Assembly: GCA_027943335.1 (NCBI GenBank)
Contig: BSBK01003567.1
Location: 124,001 to 188,000 of the forward strand
Origin: Chamaecyparis obtusa
Taxonomy: Eukaryota; Streptophyta; Pinopsida; Cupressales; Cupressaceae
Length of the DNA stretch: 64,000 nucleotides
Reading direction: 5' to 3'
Shown: positions 34,257 through 45,057 of the stretch, piece by piece
How the letters are laid out: each line of letters opens with the position of its first letter
Numbering within the stretch: the first letter of the stretch is position 1
Position numbers and translations under genes: made by a program
The notes under the pieces: model-generated
What the model was told of the DNA's origin: nothing
Database searches by the model: none
What the model saw: the letters and a program-made list of their open reading frames with translations, nothing else

Positions 34257-35377
34257 TTTTGGCAAGTTAACTATACTGATGTATATGAATATGATTTATT
34301 GTTGTCATTATGACAAAAAAGTCATATGGAGTTTTGGAGTCAGCGCACTTACTCATAAGATCAGAAAATGGCTAAGTATGGAAGACTGGACAGTTAGTGA
34401 AGCACCAGATGAATAGAGCATCAACGCACGTGCGTATGATTGAGTTTTTGTATGCACCTTGGAAGATAAGCTTTTGGTTATGTTAGTAAGCTATGTTTAA
34501 GAGTGCATGATCAGATGAGTTAGTATGATGAAGATACAGTGAGTTGAGGTGACACAGACATTAAGCAGCAGAGAAGAATAGAGTATGTAGCCAACTGTTA
34601 GTATTTTGGTTAGCGGTTATAATATTGTTTTATAAAATCTATGCACCTATTGTATCTATGTTGTAAACATGTAAATCTAATTGTATGTAAACATTCTTGA
34701 GCCAATTCATTTGGAAGCATTGTATGTAATTAGTTATAGGCCAACTTGGTGAATAGTTTTGGTTGTGCCTATATATAAGACATGTGCTTTTGTAATAGTG
34801 CATGAGATTGATAGCGAAGATGAAATAAGAAGAGAAGAAGTATGTGAAGAGTATTTAGAATGTTTTAGAGATTTACAAGAGGCTAAAGCATCAGCGCACA
34901 AAAGGAACTGATCAGACAAGCAGTATCATAGAAGTAGTTCACCTTGTAGATATAGTGTGTAGATACTCAGAAGGTTGTAGTCTTCACCACTTGAGTAGTG
35001 AGCTCTAGGATAGTGTGTCCTCACCCCTAGAAGGATTAATTATAAAAGACTCCTAATATGGTTTGACCCTTGACAAGGTCATTATACTTAAGCATTGTAA
35101 TGACAGCTCCTAACAGGGCTAAGGAACATTAACAGGTTCATAATACACAAGTATAATTATTAGTGGGTATTAATTCCCACCGGGGTTTTTCCTTTGGCCA
35201 AGGTTTCCCCATAATCATATCTAGTGTTATGTGTTATGTGTTATGTTTTGATTACTTTACATGCTTTAATATTCAGTTCATCATTTAATTTATTGAGTTG
35301 AGTTTCAAGTATCAGAAAGTAATTATATAGAACACTGATTCACACTGCCCCCCCTCTCGGTGTTCCCATTCCTAACA
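34257..35377 (+). repeat. N2 5' LTR
   Basis: 1121 bp, repeats 41702-42819. It contains the TATA box at 34770-34778. Ends CCTAACA. Confidence 0.93.
34770..34778 (+). promoter_or_regulatory. N2 LTR TATA box
   Basis: TATATATAAGACATGTG is preserved in both LTRs (second copy 42214-42222), in a position fitting a U3 promoter upstream of the primer site. Confidence 0.55.
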
Positions 35378-35379
35378 AT

Positions 35380-35391
35380 TGGTATCAGAGC
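35380..35391 (+). other. N2 primer-binding site (tRNA-iMet)
   Basis: TGGTATCAGAGC, two bases after the 5' LTR, perfect for initiator Met tRNA priming. Confidence 0.95.
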
Positions 35392-35431
35392 TTTGGTCCT
35401 CTGAAGACAAGTTTAACCACTTGAGGAGATC

Positions 35432-36564
35432 ATGGGTTCAGAAGAAGTGAAACATCTGAAGAAGAATCCTGAAGCAGCTCTTGAAGACCTTGATAGATTT
35501 GAAAAGGAAATTGAAGAACTGAAACTAAAGGTTAGTGGTTCTCAAGTATTCATCAAGAAACTAAGAAAAGATTTGAAGGATTGTTCTAATAGTGATTTAG
35601 GGAAAATGGTCAAAAAGATGAATGAGGAAAACACATCTCTGAAGGATTAGATTGAAGAGTTGGATGAAAATCTATTTAACAATCAAGAAGCCTATGAAGA
35701 ATAGGTCAAAGAAAACAAGCAACTGGATGAAGAACTAAGGCAAGAAAACATGAAAATCTTGGAGTTAGAGAACAGCAAGAAGTGGGTGGAATTTGAATTG
35801 ACTGAAGCAAAGAACCATATTGACAAATTGCACACAAGAAAGGATCTAATAGAGTCACAGTTGTATGCATAGAAGATTAAAGGAGATACCTCTGGCATTG
35901 GATTTAATGAAGCACAAAATTAAATGAATGATATGCGAGGAAGAATGAAAGCACTAGAAGAATCTACAGAAGCCAAAAAGATTGAAGATCATACTAAAGC
36001 TAAAGCAAAACCATCTAAAGATGAGCACAAGCCAATAAACAAAACTTGTTATGCCTATAACAAGCATGGTCACATAGCAAGATATTGTAAAGAGGTAAGG
36101 CCTTTCAATGGTTACTATTATTCATGAAATAAGTTTGGTCATAGAGCCATGAATTTTAGATCAAATCAAAGAATTCAGACTCAGCATAATCAGAGAATTC
36201 ATCCATAGCAGAATGTTAGAAGTCCTCAGAACATTACATATCAGATATGTAATTATAATGGTCATACAGCAAGACAATGCAGTATGACCATAACTCACAT
36301 CAATGCGCTGAGGAATATAAGGTCTCCAATTATTTATCACACTTGTAACAAGGTTGGACACATCTCAAAGTTTTTCAGATCAAAAGGGCAAAGACAAGAA
36401 AGCCCTAATAAGTCTCAAGGATCAATTCTAGATGAATTAGGAGAAGTCAAGTTTGTGAAAGCTACAGAAGATGTGAGCTTGATTTGGATAGAAGTAAAGA
36501 AGGATAAGGTTGATGAATATGTATTGGATGCATCCGCAATGGATGCACCCTCTACTTCTGGATG
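35432..36564 (+). pseudogene. N2 gag-like coiled coil with multiple Cys knuckles
   Basis: Plus-strand frames joined across three or four stops. The first 160 codons are a Leu/Glu/Lys heptad-rich coiled coil (RFEKEIEELKLKVSG). Then a basic stretch and a series of knuckles follow: CYAYNKHGHIARYC with one Cys replaced by Tyr, a decayed NKFGHRAMNF copy, CNYNGHTARQC and CNKVGHISKFF. A Ser/Ala-rich end (DAPSTSG) precedes the stop at 36563. Multiple knuckles plus a coiled coil suggest an RNA-binding structural protein derived from Gag. The capsid segment typical of copia Gag is not seen. ATG at 35432 lies 40 bases after the primer site. Confidence 0.7.
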
Positions 36565-36985
36565 AATGACCCTCATGGTCATAAGGGGAGCTAGACTAGC
36601 TCTAGACCCTTGTACGGCTGGTATACTCACCCTCAGAGTATGTGCCTTTGGTTATAACTTTTTAGAGACTAGTTGATGCAATATGCAAGAGTGGACTTCC
36701 TGTTTGATAACAGAAATGGAGATTGAAATTCTTTGTTGCATTATGTGTTTATGTGGAAGCATTAATGGTAGAAAGCTGATTTAAAGTCACCGAAGATCCA
36801 TTATTCACACATTTGCATTCGAGTTCAATACTTTGGAGAGCACGGGAGATCAAAGTAGTTTGTGCTGGGAGATTGCAGTTGATTTCATCAACAAAAGGAA
36901 GTTAAGTTTTTTGTGAAGCCCTAGTTCGGTTGTGACGGTTCAAAAACCCTTGGAAACCTATTTGAAGCAATTAATCAAGTAAGTT
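36565..36985 (+). other. N2 spacer between gag-like region and the long ORF
   Basis: About 420 bases with stops in all plus frames. No element is recognised. The next frame's ATG is at 36986. Confidence 0.5.
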
Positions 36986-37948
36986 ATGACTACTCCAGTT
37001 GTTTTTTATGTTACTGAAAGGAAGAGATACATTTTTAAGAAGCACCCTTTCAAGTCAGTCCTAGATTACCTAGAAGGAGCATTCTCTAGGACTCCGATGG
37101 GAGCAATGCATGTAGAAGACATACGCGCATACATTTACTACAAGAAGGAACTAGTAGGTTTGGATAGAATAAGGTCGCACTTAGAGATAATGATGAATCC
37201 TAACTAGACATTCCTGGATGAGTTCGCGCACTTGGAAAACAAACCTATTATTGATTATGCAATAGCATATGAATTCTATGAATCTGAATGGATTAAAATC
37301 CTACTAAGTTGAATTCATGATGACCTATTCTAGATAGGAGAAGTTCCTATTAGAATAACTACTGATCTCATTTATGAGATGATTGGACTTTCTAAGGTCA
37401 GTGTCATTCTTCTTATTGGTAAGGATGTTAGGAAACTAGTTAAGCAAGCCTGTAAGTCACACATTGATAAGTGTAGGATGACCATTGAGCCAATTGAGGT
37501 GAAAGATATCAAAATAATGTCTATGATATTGGATTACAAGTTTCAACATATAAACAGGGTAAATAGTGTGCCCGCAACCACTATTTTGGCAGCTATTAGA
37601 TTAGTGAAATAAAATGGAGACTTCAACTTGTGTGAGATCTTGTGCACATAGTTGATGGATAACATAAGGGCTATCAAACATGACAAGAGTAAGATATTCA
37701 TGTTTGGGTCACTAATCATCTATATGTACTTTCATATAGTTGGTAAAGTATCAGATCTTTACCTTGAAAAGAGTCTACCCACAATGCCTAAAATATCATT
37801 CAAGGCATCATCAGAGAGTACCTTGAGGAACTTCATGGACTTAGAAATAAAAACATTTAGAATCAAAATGCAAAGAAGGTTTAGGATACCTGAGAGCATA
37901 GTAGATAAGTTTTATGGTGGAGACATATATTACTTGCATGGAAGTTGT
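36986..37948 (+). pseudogene. N2 long unknown ORF, N-terminal part
   Basis: One reading frame with a handful of stops. Segments: YVTERKRYIFKKHPFKSVL, EGAFSRTPMGAMHVEDIRAY, a WIKILLS segment, a basic LIGKDVRKLVKQACKSH, FQHINRVNSVPATT, MDNIRAIKHDKSKIFMFGSL, and MQRRFRIPESIVDKFYGGD. The mix of basic and hydrophobic segments suggests a folded domain. I recognise no family. It fills the place where pol would be. It is interrupted at 37949 by a probable solo LTR and resumes at about 39158. Confidence 0.6.
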
Positions 37949-39164
37949 TGTAATACCCCAAAAATGGGCTATATGTTCATTAATCTCCTATATCAACAAT
38001 TTGAATGAAATCGACATAGAAGTCCTAACCTAAGGCACATCTAAACATCATCAAATCATAATTGATTATCTTAAATTCTGCATCGGAGAATATTCCTAGT
38101 AATATTCCTAATCATCATAATTATCTTTAATTTTATAATTATTTGGCAATAAATCACATTTATCCTAAGTTTGATTAATTGAATACTTTCATATTTAATT
38201 AATCAGATTTAATATTTGCCACTTAATTATTTAATTAAATTTAATTCTATCTATTATTAATTGTATTATTTAATTTTGACAATAAATCAAAATTCCTATG
38301 AATAATTGATTAAATTCTTATTTAATTAATTAAAGCATGTTGTCATTATTTAATAATATAATTTTTAATAAAATCTTGATTAAATAATTGATTAACCCAT
38401 AAATCAATTGTTTTATTTCAAAAATCAGTTAAGTTAAGCATAAATCACTTTATTATTAAATTAATTCATAAATAAAACATGCACAATCATAAAAGCAGAC
38501 AACTATCAATTATCAATTAAAGCTAAACTCTATTTTGAGTTAAAACTTAGCTTTTGCATATTTTTGTGACTTAATTATCTGTTATTTAAAAATAACTCAA
38601 AAATCAACCTGAGTTATTTGAGTGATTTATGGCTTTTTTCCATGCACCTCCAAAGCCCTGGATTTCTATAAATTAAGGCCTCAGCTCTTCACAAATCATC
38701 TCATGTTTTTGCACAATCACGCTGGAGAATTGGAATTGAAGAATTAAAGCTCTTGCGAATCAACATCTTTGTGAGATCAATCTTATTTTAGCATTCATAT
38801 TGCATATCATTGTTAGATTAGCATTGAATATCAATTTTCAATAGCATTCATAGCATATCAATTTCATCTAGCATAGTTTCATATCAAGTTTTTCATATAG
38901 ATTAGTTCCATATCAGTTTATCATTATTATTGCATAGAAAATATAAAAAATATAGATTAATTGCATTCATATTTCATATCTAGATCAATTGCATTCAAAT
39001 CCTTCATTTAGGTGTCATCTAGGTCACTGATCTCGATTACAATCTGAGAACATTAATCTCGCACCTACTAGAAGGCAGTAAATCACTTGGTTAGATTAGA
39101 TTTCAATTTTGCACGATTTTGATTATAGCTAACCTCTAATGTTTTACTAAGTGTTGTGTCTACA
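37949..39164 (+). mobile_element. Probable solo LTR in the N2 ORF
   Basis: About 1.2 kb starting TGTAATACCCCAAAA and ending TCTACA, AT-rich, with a plus-strand TATA-like TCTATAAATTAAGGCC near 38667-38682, as in an LTR U3/R boundary. It splits the long ORF. Clear 5-base duplicates are not found at these ends. A GTTGT copy at 37944-37948 and 39153-39157 would leave the ORF in frame but would give a poor right terminus. An intron or another insertion type cannot be excluded. Confidence 0.55.
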
Positions 39165-41442
39165 GATCAGGTACAATTTTCACACACATAATTGTAGAGC
39201 CAAGAAATAAGTGGATTCATCCACTCAGTTATGAAGTAGAGGAACACATTCTAGAAGCCTATGCACAAGTCCTATTATCTGTGCCCAAGGATCCTAATGA
39301 GCCAAGATGAGGCACTTATGAGGAGAAGACAAGACAGGTAGATTCAGTCTTGTACAGTGTTGTGACCAAGAGGAAAGCATTTAAAATCACCTCTGAGATA
39401 TTGAAGATTCATGGTGTCACTCAAGTAGACCTGGAAAAAGATAGGGAAGCAAAGATTGCAATGCAACTTGAGAGCACATCCTCTTCTAAAGTAAAAATAG
39501 AGAAGACTAATGACCCTAAGGAGAAGAAAGTAAAAATAGAGAAAACACATGATCCCAAGGAAAAGAAGAACAAGATTGTTGATAGCACTTCAATGCCTAC
39601 TCCTGTTATTGATCTGGAGTCCATACCACCTTCTAAGTATAGTAGGATGCCTAAGAGGAAGAAGCAAACTAGCGCAAGCCATCCATCCTCTAGGACAACC
39701 AAAAGTCAAAGGAAGAACACTCAAGCACCTCCTGAGGTAGGATTCAAACTGAATCTTGAAGTGTTGAAAACCAGGATAGTAGATGAAGGAATAATTAATA
39801 AAATAGGGAAGTTCTATGCTAAATATAGTGATATTGATAAATATGAGATCCATGGTATGATCATAAAACACATGATTAAGTTCAATAAAATAGTCTTGGA
39901 ACTTAAGACAGTCATTCCGGATAGTTTATGGAACATCTTAGAGTTTTTGAAGAGACAGGCTATAGAGGAAAACTTCAGAATAAGGGAGAAGATACTGGAT
40001 GAAAGCCTCCTTGTATGTTCAATTGAAGAAAACATACTATTGTTGGATTTGGTGAAGCCGCACCTTAGAACCAAGCTGAGAACTCTACAAATCATGAACA
40101 AAGATTATGAGTTGGTAGCAAAGGAGACTGAAAAAGCATTTGAGAAGGTGTTCTTAGATAGACACATGTATCCTCCTACTATTCCTATAACCCAAGCTCC
40201 ATCTAAGGAAGAAAAATAATTTGAGGTCCCTAATGCACCTATAATAGGTTTGCAGGATTCATCGCCCACAATGACAGTGCCTACTAATGCAATGGAGTCT
40301 GCGCCCATGCCTAGAACAAAAGATGACACAATTATGATTGATAATGTAGAGATATCAATGGCAGCCATAGATAAAGACTTGGATAAGTTTGAAGAAGCCT
40401 TTGTAAGTATAGAAGAGGTATAAATTTTATGTGGTGATAATTCACCTATGTAGCAAGAAGAAGTTCAGATTGAGGATCTAACGAGACAGGAAGAAGAAGA
40501 GGAGAAAGAAAAAGAAAAGGAGAAAGAGGATGAAGAGAAGAGAGATGAACTTGCAGATGAACCCTCTATTGAAATTATAGTGAATGTAAAGACTAAGGTA
40601 ATGGATGTTAGTCAAAGTTCACTCCTCACCCCTAAGCCCTCAATTTCATTGTTGTCAAGTTTGACCCCTGACACGACAAGTCTAGATTTATGGGGAGAAG
40701 AAGACTTGATTAAGATTAGTATGGTCGCAATGGAGAAGGCCAAGGAGAAAAAAGTAATGAGGAACCCTTTATTTGTTGAATTAGTAAGTATTCTAAATAG
40801 CCTACTACCTGAGAATAAGAAACTAATAACTATTCATTCAGTAGATGATGTCAGCTCCATCCTATCAAGTTTTAGAGCAAACTTCTCAAGCCTAGAAGAA
40901 TCAGCATCCAAGGTTGTAGAAGAAAAATATCTTAAGAAGAGGCTAAGTGAATTGATTGGTAACTTCACACTTGACCTTAGTTCCTTAAAGTTTGTTCAAG
41001 CTTTGCTGAAAAGCTTAGCAACTAAAGGAAGAAAGATAATAGTTGACTGTATGGATAAGGACAAACTAACTGGAGATCTCTCAAAGAAGATTTAGGAAGT
41101 TGAATCAATGATAGAAGCAGTAAGGAAATCAGTGGAAGATCCCTCCTTAGATGTAAACATGTGCAATAATTTATATCAAGGTCAGTTAGACAAAATTGAG
41201 AAGGCAGAGCAAGAAATGGCCAAGATAAGGGCTAGGCAAGCATAGTTAAGATATGCACTTGCGCCCTCATTGGATGTGCTAAATCAGAATATCAAGGAGA
41301 TTGATGCCACTATGGTGACATATGATCAAGGTTCAAGTTTATATTTGGAGAAGATGGAGAAGTTTACTTATGCTTTGTGCACCCATCTCCAAATAGCAAA
41401 TGCACTGAAGGCATTTTGGTAGCAAGAAATTACAAACCTTTA
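39165..41442 (+). pseudogene. N2 long unknown ORF, C-terminal part
   Basis: Resumes with EPRNKWIHPLSYEVEEHILE (one stop at 39308), runs open for 289 codons from 39350, and continues with stops to 41442. Features: two tandem copies of a VKIEKTxDPKEKK unit (39497-39570), a Ser/Thr/Lys-rich stretch, a helical domain with KFYAKYSDIDKYEIHGM and FLDRHMYPPTIPI, an acidic Glu/Lys-rich tract (about 40490-40560), and a helical C-terminus with LWGEEDLIKISMVAME and MDKDKLTGDLSKKI, ending in a coiled coil (EKAEQEMAKIRARQA). No known domain is recognised. The architecture parallels N3 and H4. Confidence 0.6.
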
Positions 41443-41688
41443 GATTGCTTACCTGAATGTATTCTCAATGTAAGTACTTGGAGTTGTATTTTTTTTAGCA
41501 CCTTTTTCATTAATGTCAAAGGGGGAGTAGAGTATATAGTAGAAGGGAAAATATGCAGCAGTATATATGATGTAAAGGGGACTAGAGTATATAGTATAAG
41601 GGAGATATAAGATAGAGTATATGTTAGAAAGTTTTTGTGTAAGATATAGTTTAGTAACTTTGCCACATTCCTTTGCTACCATTAATGA

Positions 41689-41701
41689 CAGAGGGGGAGA
41701 T
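41689..41701 (+). other. N2 polypurine tract
   Basis: CAGAGGGGGAGAT directly precedes the 3' LTR, matching the copia form seen in C2 and the TRIM. Confidence 0.9.
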
Positions 41702-42819
41702 TGTTTGCAAGTTAACTATACTGATGTATATGAATATGATTTAGTTTTTTCATTATGGCAACAAATCATATGGATTTTTGGAGTCAGTGCACTTACTCAT
41801 AAGATCAGAAAATGGCTAAGTATGGAAGACTGGACAATCAGTGAAGCATGAGATGAACAAAGCATCAGCGCATGTGCGTATGACCAAGATTTTGTATGTG
41901 CTCTAGAAGATGAGTTTTTGGTTATGTTAGTAAGCTATGGTTAAGAGTGCATGATTAGATGAGTTAGTATGATGAAGATACAGTGAGTTGAAGTGACACA
42001 GACAGTGAGCAACAGAGCAGAACAAAGTATGCAGTCGACTGTTAGTATTTTGGTTAGCAGTTATAATATTGTTTTGTAAAAGCTATGCACCTATTGTATC
42101 TATATTGTAAACATGTAAATCAAATTTTATGTAAACATTCTTGAGCCAATTCATTTGGAAGCATTGTATTTAATTAGTTATAGGCCAACTTAGTGAATAG
42201 TTTTGGTTGTGCCTATATATAAGACATGTGCTTTTGTATTAGTGCATGAGATTGATAGTGAAGATGAAATAAGTAGAGAAGAAGTATGTGAAGAGAAGTT
42301 AGAATTTTTTAGAACTTTACAAGAGGCTAAAGCATCAATGCACAAAAGGAACTAATTAGACAAGCAGTGTCACAGTAGCATTTCACCTTGTAGATATAGT
42401 GTGTATCTGATACTCTGAAGGTTGTAGCCTTCACCACTTGAGAAGTGAGCTCTAGGATAGTGTGTCCTCACCCCTAATAGGGTTAATTGTAAAAGACTCC
42501 TAACAGGGTTTGGCCCTTGACAAGGTCATTGTACTTAAGCATTGTAATGACAGCTCCTAATAGGGCTAAGGAACATTAATATGTTCATAATACACAAGTA
42601 CAATTATTAGTGGGTATTAATTCCCACCAGGGTTTTTCCTTTGGCCAAGTTTTCCCTGTAATCATATATGGTGTTATGTGTTATGTGTTGATTACTTTAC
42701 ATGCTTTAATATTCAGTTCAGCATTTAAGTTATTGAGTTAAGTTTCAAGTATCAGAAAGTAATTATATAGAACATTGATTCACCCCCCCCCCCCCCCCTT
42801 AGTGTTCCCATTCCTAATA
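41702..42819 (+). repeat. N2 3' LTR
   Basis: 1118 bp, repeats 34257-35377. It carries an uninterrupted 16-base C run at 42783-42798, where the partner has a shorter, interrupted C tract. Ends CCTAATA before GTATC. Confidence 0.93.
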
Positions 42820-42824
42820 GTATC

Positions 42825-43200
42825 AACTTATCATCTTTAGTTTGATACTCTTCATTTCTTTGATTAATAACTAGTTGGGAATCTCCATAGATTTTTAGCT
42901 CTGCCACTTTCCATTCTAATGCCAATTTTATGTCGATAACCAATGCTTCATACTCCACTATGTTATTTGTGCATGTGAATAGAAATTTGTATGATTTTTG
43001 AATTGTGGACCCTTCAAGAGTAATCAATAGTATCCCTGCTCCTAATCCATGTTGTGTATAGGAGCCATCAAAATACAATTGCCATGTCTTTGCTTCAACA
43101 TTAACAATTTCATAATCTGGAAATTCCACTTGGACTGGATGTTCATCTTGTAAAGGTGACTCCGCCAATTGATTAGCTATTACTTGGCCTTTGATATATT
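42825..43200 (-). pseudogene. G1 second RNase H (Tat-type dual RNase H)
   Basis: WQLYFDGSYTQHGLGAGILL, then NNIVEYEALVIDIKLALEW and LKIYGDSQLVINQ give the DGS, E and D residues of an RNase HI fold, located after the polymerase-linked RNase H. A second RNase H of this kind is a recognised mark of the Tat lineage. The segment ends DDKLI, where N2 inserted, and continues at 34251. The open frame as it stands reads into N2 LTR at its end (a Gly-rich artefact). Confidence 0.85.
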
Positions 43201-43230
43201 TTTAGTTCACATATTCTATGTCAAATTCAC

Positions 43231-43720
43231 TTAAAACCATGACCCATTGGCCAATCTTCCATTTAATGTTGTTTTGCTAAGAAGATATTTTAAGGGGTCA
43301 ATCTTTGCAATGGGTTGAATCTTGTGGGATAACATATAATGGCATAATTTTGGGGAAGAAAAAATCACAGCCAAACATGCTTTTTCAAAGAAGGTGTAAT
43401 TCAACTCATACTTCACCAATGTTCTGCTTATGTAGTATATGGCCTTTTCCTTTCCAGCTTCATCCTCTTGAGCCAAGAGTGCCCCTAATGCATGTTCTGT
43501 CATTGAGATATATAAAATTAAGGGCTTACCTCTGATTGGAGGCATTAATGTTGGATGATTCATTAGGTACTTCTTCAATAACGTGAATGCTTCTTCACAT
43601 TTGTCATCCCATTTGAAAACTATGTCCTTGTGAAGGAGTTGAGTGAAATTGTGGCATTTTTCTACTAATTGAGAGATGAACCTTCTGATGGATTAAATCT
43701 TGCCTTGAAGATATTTCATT
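43231..43720 (-). pseudogene. G1 first RNase H
   Basis: LILYISMTEHALGALLAQED is the start of the gypsy RNase H, followed by KAIYYISRTLVKYELNYT and CLAVIFSSPKLCHYML. The family expects a DAS or DTS motif near the first Asp; here it reads SMT, so that catalytic Asp appears lost. Frame breaks separate it from the polymerase at about 43690. Confidence 0.85.
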
Positions 43721-43731
43721 TGACTGATATT

Positions 43732-45057
43732 TCAAGGTGCCCACATTTCCATGATTTCTTTTACTTTGGTCGGGTCTACCTCTATTCCTTTGGAAGAAAC
43801 TATGTATCTTAGTATCTTCCCTAATTGTACACCAAATGCACATTTATTTGGATTCAACCTTACTTTGAATTGTTCTAATCTTACAAATATTCTTTCTAAA
43901 ATGGGTATATTTTCTTCCCTTGAGTGGGATTCAGCAAGTATATCATCTACATAGTCCTCCATGAACTTGTGCATCATGTCATGAAATATAGTCGTCATGG
44001 CTCTTTGATAGGTCACTCCCATATTCTTGAGACAAAAAGGCATAAAATTCCAATAGAATGTTCCCCATGCACATGTAAATGTTGTCTTGTCTTGATCCTC
44101 AGGTTCTATATTTATTTGGTTATAACAACTAAACCCATCCATAAGTGAGAACATTGAATGTCATGTTGTTAGGTCCATAATGGCGTCTATGCTTGGTAGA
44201 GGGAAGTCATCTTTTGGACATGCAAGATTAAGATATCTAAAATATGTTCAAATTCTGATGGACTTATTTGCTTTGGAAATTAACACAATGTTTGAAATCC
44301 ACTCGGTGTAATCAATGGCTCTTATAAACCCTACTTTCAGCAATTTCTCTAATTCCACTTTCACAAGTAATGCTATGTGTGGATGCATCTTTCTCAGTTT
44401 CTGCTTAACCAATCTTACTCCTCTGATATTCAAATGATGCATGATTAAATTTGGATATATTCTAGGAATATCATCATATGACCATGCAAAATTGATTTTT
44501 TTTTCTTTGAAGAATTTGATGAAATCCTTTCTTTCCTCACTAGATAAGGATGTTGCTAAATGTATAATTCTTGGTTTTGATTCTAACCCAATGTTCACTT
44601 TCTTTGTTGGTTCAATTAAGATAGGTTTTCTTTCCTCGTAGTGCTCAGGAAAAGTATGCAACCTTTCTTCCTTAGGTGCCTCTGTTGGGTTTTCACCTTC
44701 GAAAACATTCTTTATTTCTTTTTCTTTTTGATTTAATGTTGCCACAATGTGGTTTTCAACATTAGATTCTTTCCATTTTTTATTTATTTTTCTTTTTTCA
44801 CTTTTTTCCAAACTGAAAGGTTGAATACTCCCCTTTGTCACTTTTTCTTGATATTCCATGGTAGAAGAAGGCTCAACCGCATTAAGGTATTGGGACACCA
44901 AGTTATCATTCAAGAATGTAGGGAGGATGGTAGGTTCAATGGGATCCCATTCAATTAGTTTGAGATAGATAAGGGTTAAAGGATCAATGCTTTGGTTCAT
45001 TTCAATAGGTTTTAAGGACATGACATCATTTGAAAGTTTGAACATTGTATCACTCAA
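43732..45057 (-). pseudogene. G1 reverse transcriptase with N-terminal linker
   Basis: 45057-44248 has a long linker ending in KPRIIHLATSLSSEE, FAWSYDDIPRIYPNLIMHHL, then KQKLRKMHPHIALLVKVEL and GFIRAIDYTEWISNIVLISK, the gypsy RT start. 44154-43732 gives FSLMDGFSCYNQI, TTFTCAWGTFYWNFMPF and EDYVDDILAES with the catalytic Asp-Asp, and FGVQLGKILRYIVSSKGIEV. The gap at 44155-44247 carries stops. Order and motifs fit Ty3/gypsy, and the catalytic YVDD is intact. Broken into two main pieces. Confidence 0.9.

Larger units (their letters stand above)
34257..42819 (+). mobile_element. N2: non-autonomous copia-like LTR element with a giant unknown ORF
   Basis: LTRs at 34257-35377 and 41702-42819 (about 1.12 kb), starting TGTTTGCAAGTTAAC (decayed on the left) and ending TTCCTAACA or CCTAATA. 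Perfect GTATC duplicates lie at 34252-34256 and 42820-42824. A tRNA-iMet primer site follows the left LTR by two bases and a GAGGGGGAGAT tract precedes the right LTR, so the element is plus-strand. It interrupts the G1 second RNase H just after DDKLI; without it the G1 frame continues with PYMN. The internal 6.3 kb has a gag-like region with several Cys knuckles and a coding region of about 1,100 codons of unknown function. No protease, integrase or polymerase is visible. The LTRs differ at about 10% of about 530 positions. Confidence 0.93.

Noticed and set aside
39421..40368. Several minus-strand frames of 87-95 codons
   Set aside because: They overlap the longer plus-strand N2 ORF and are its antisense shadows.
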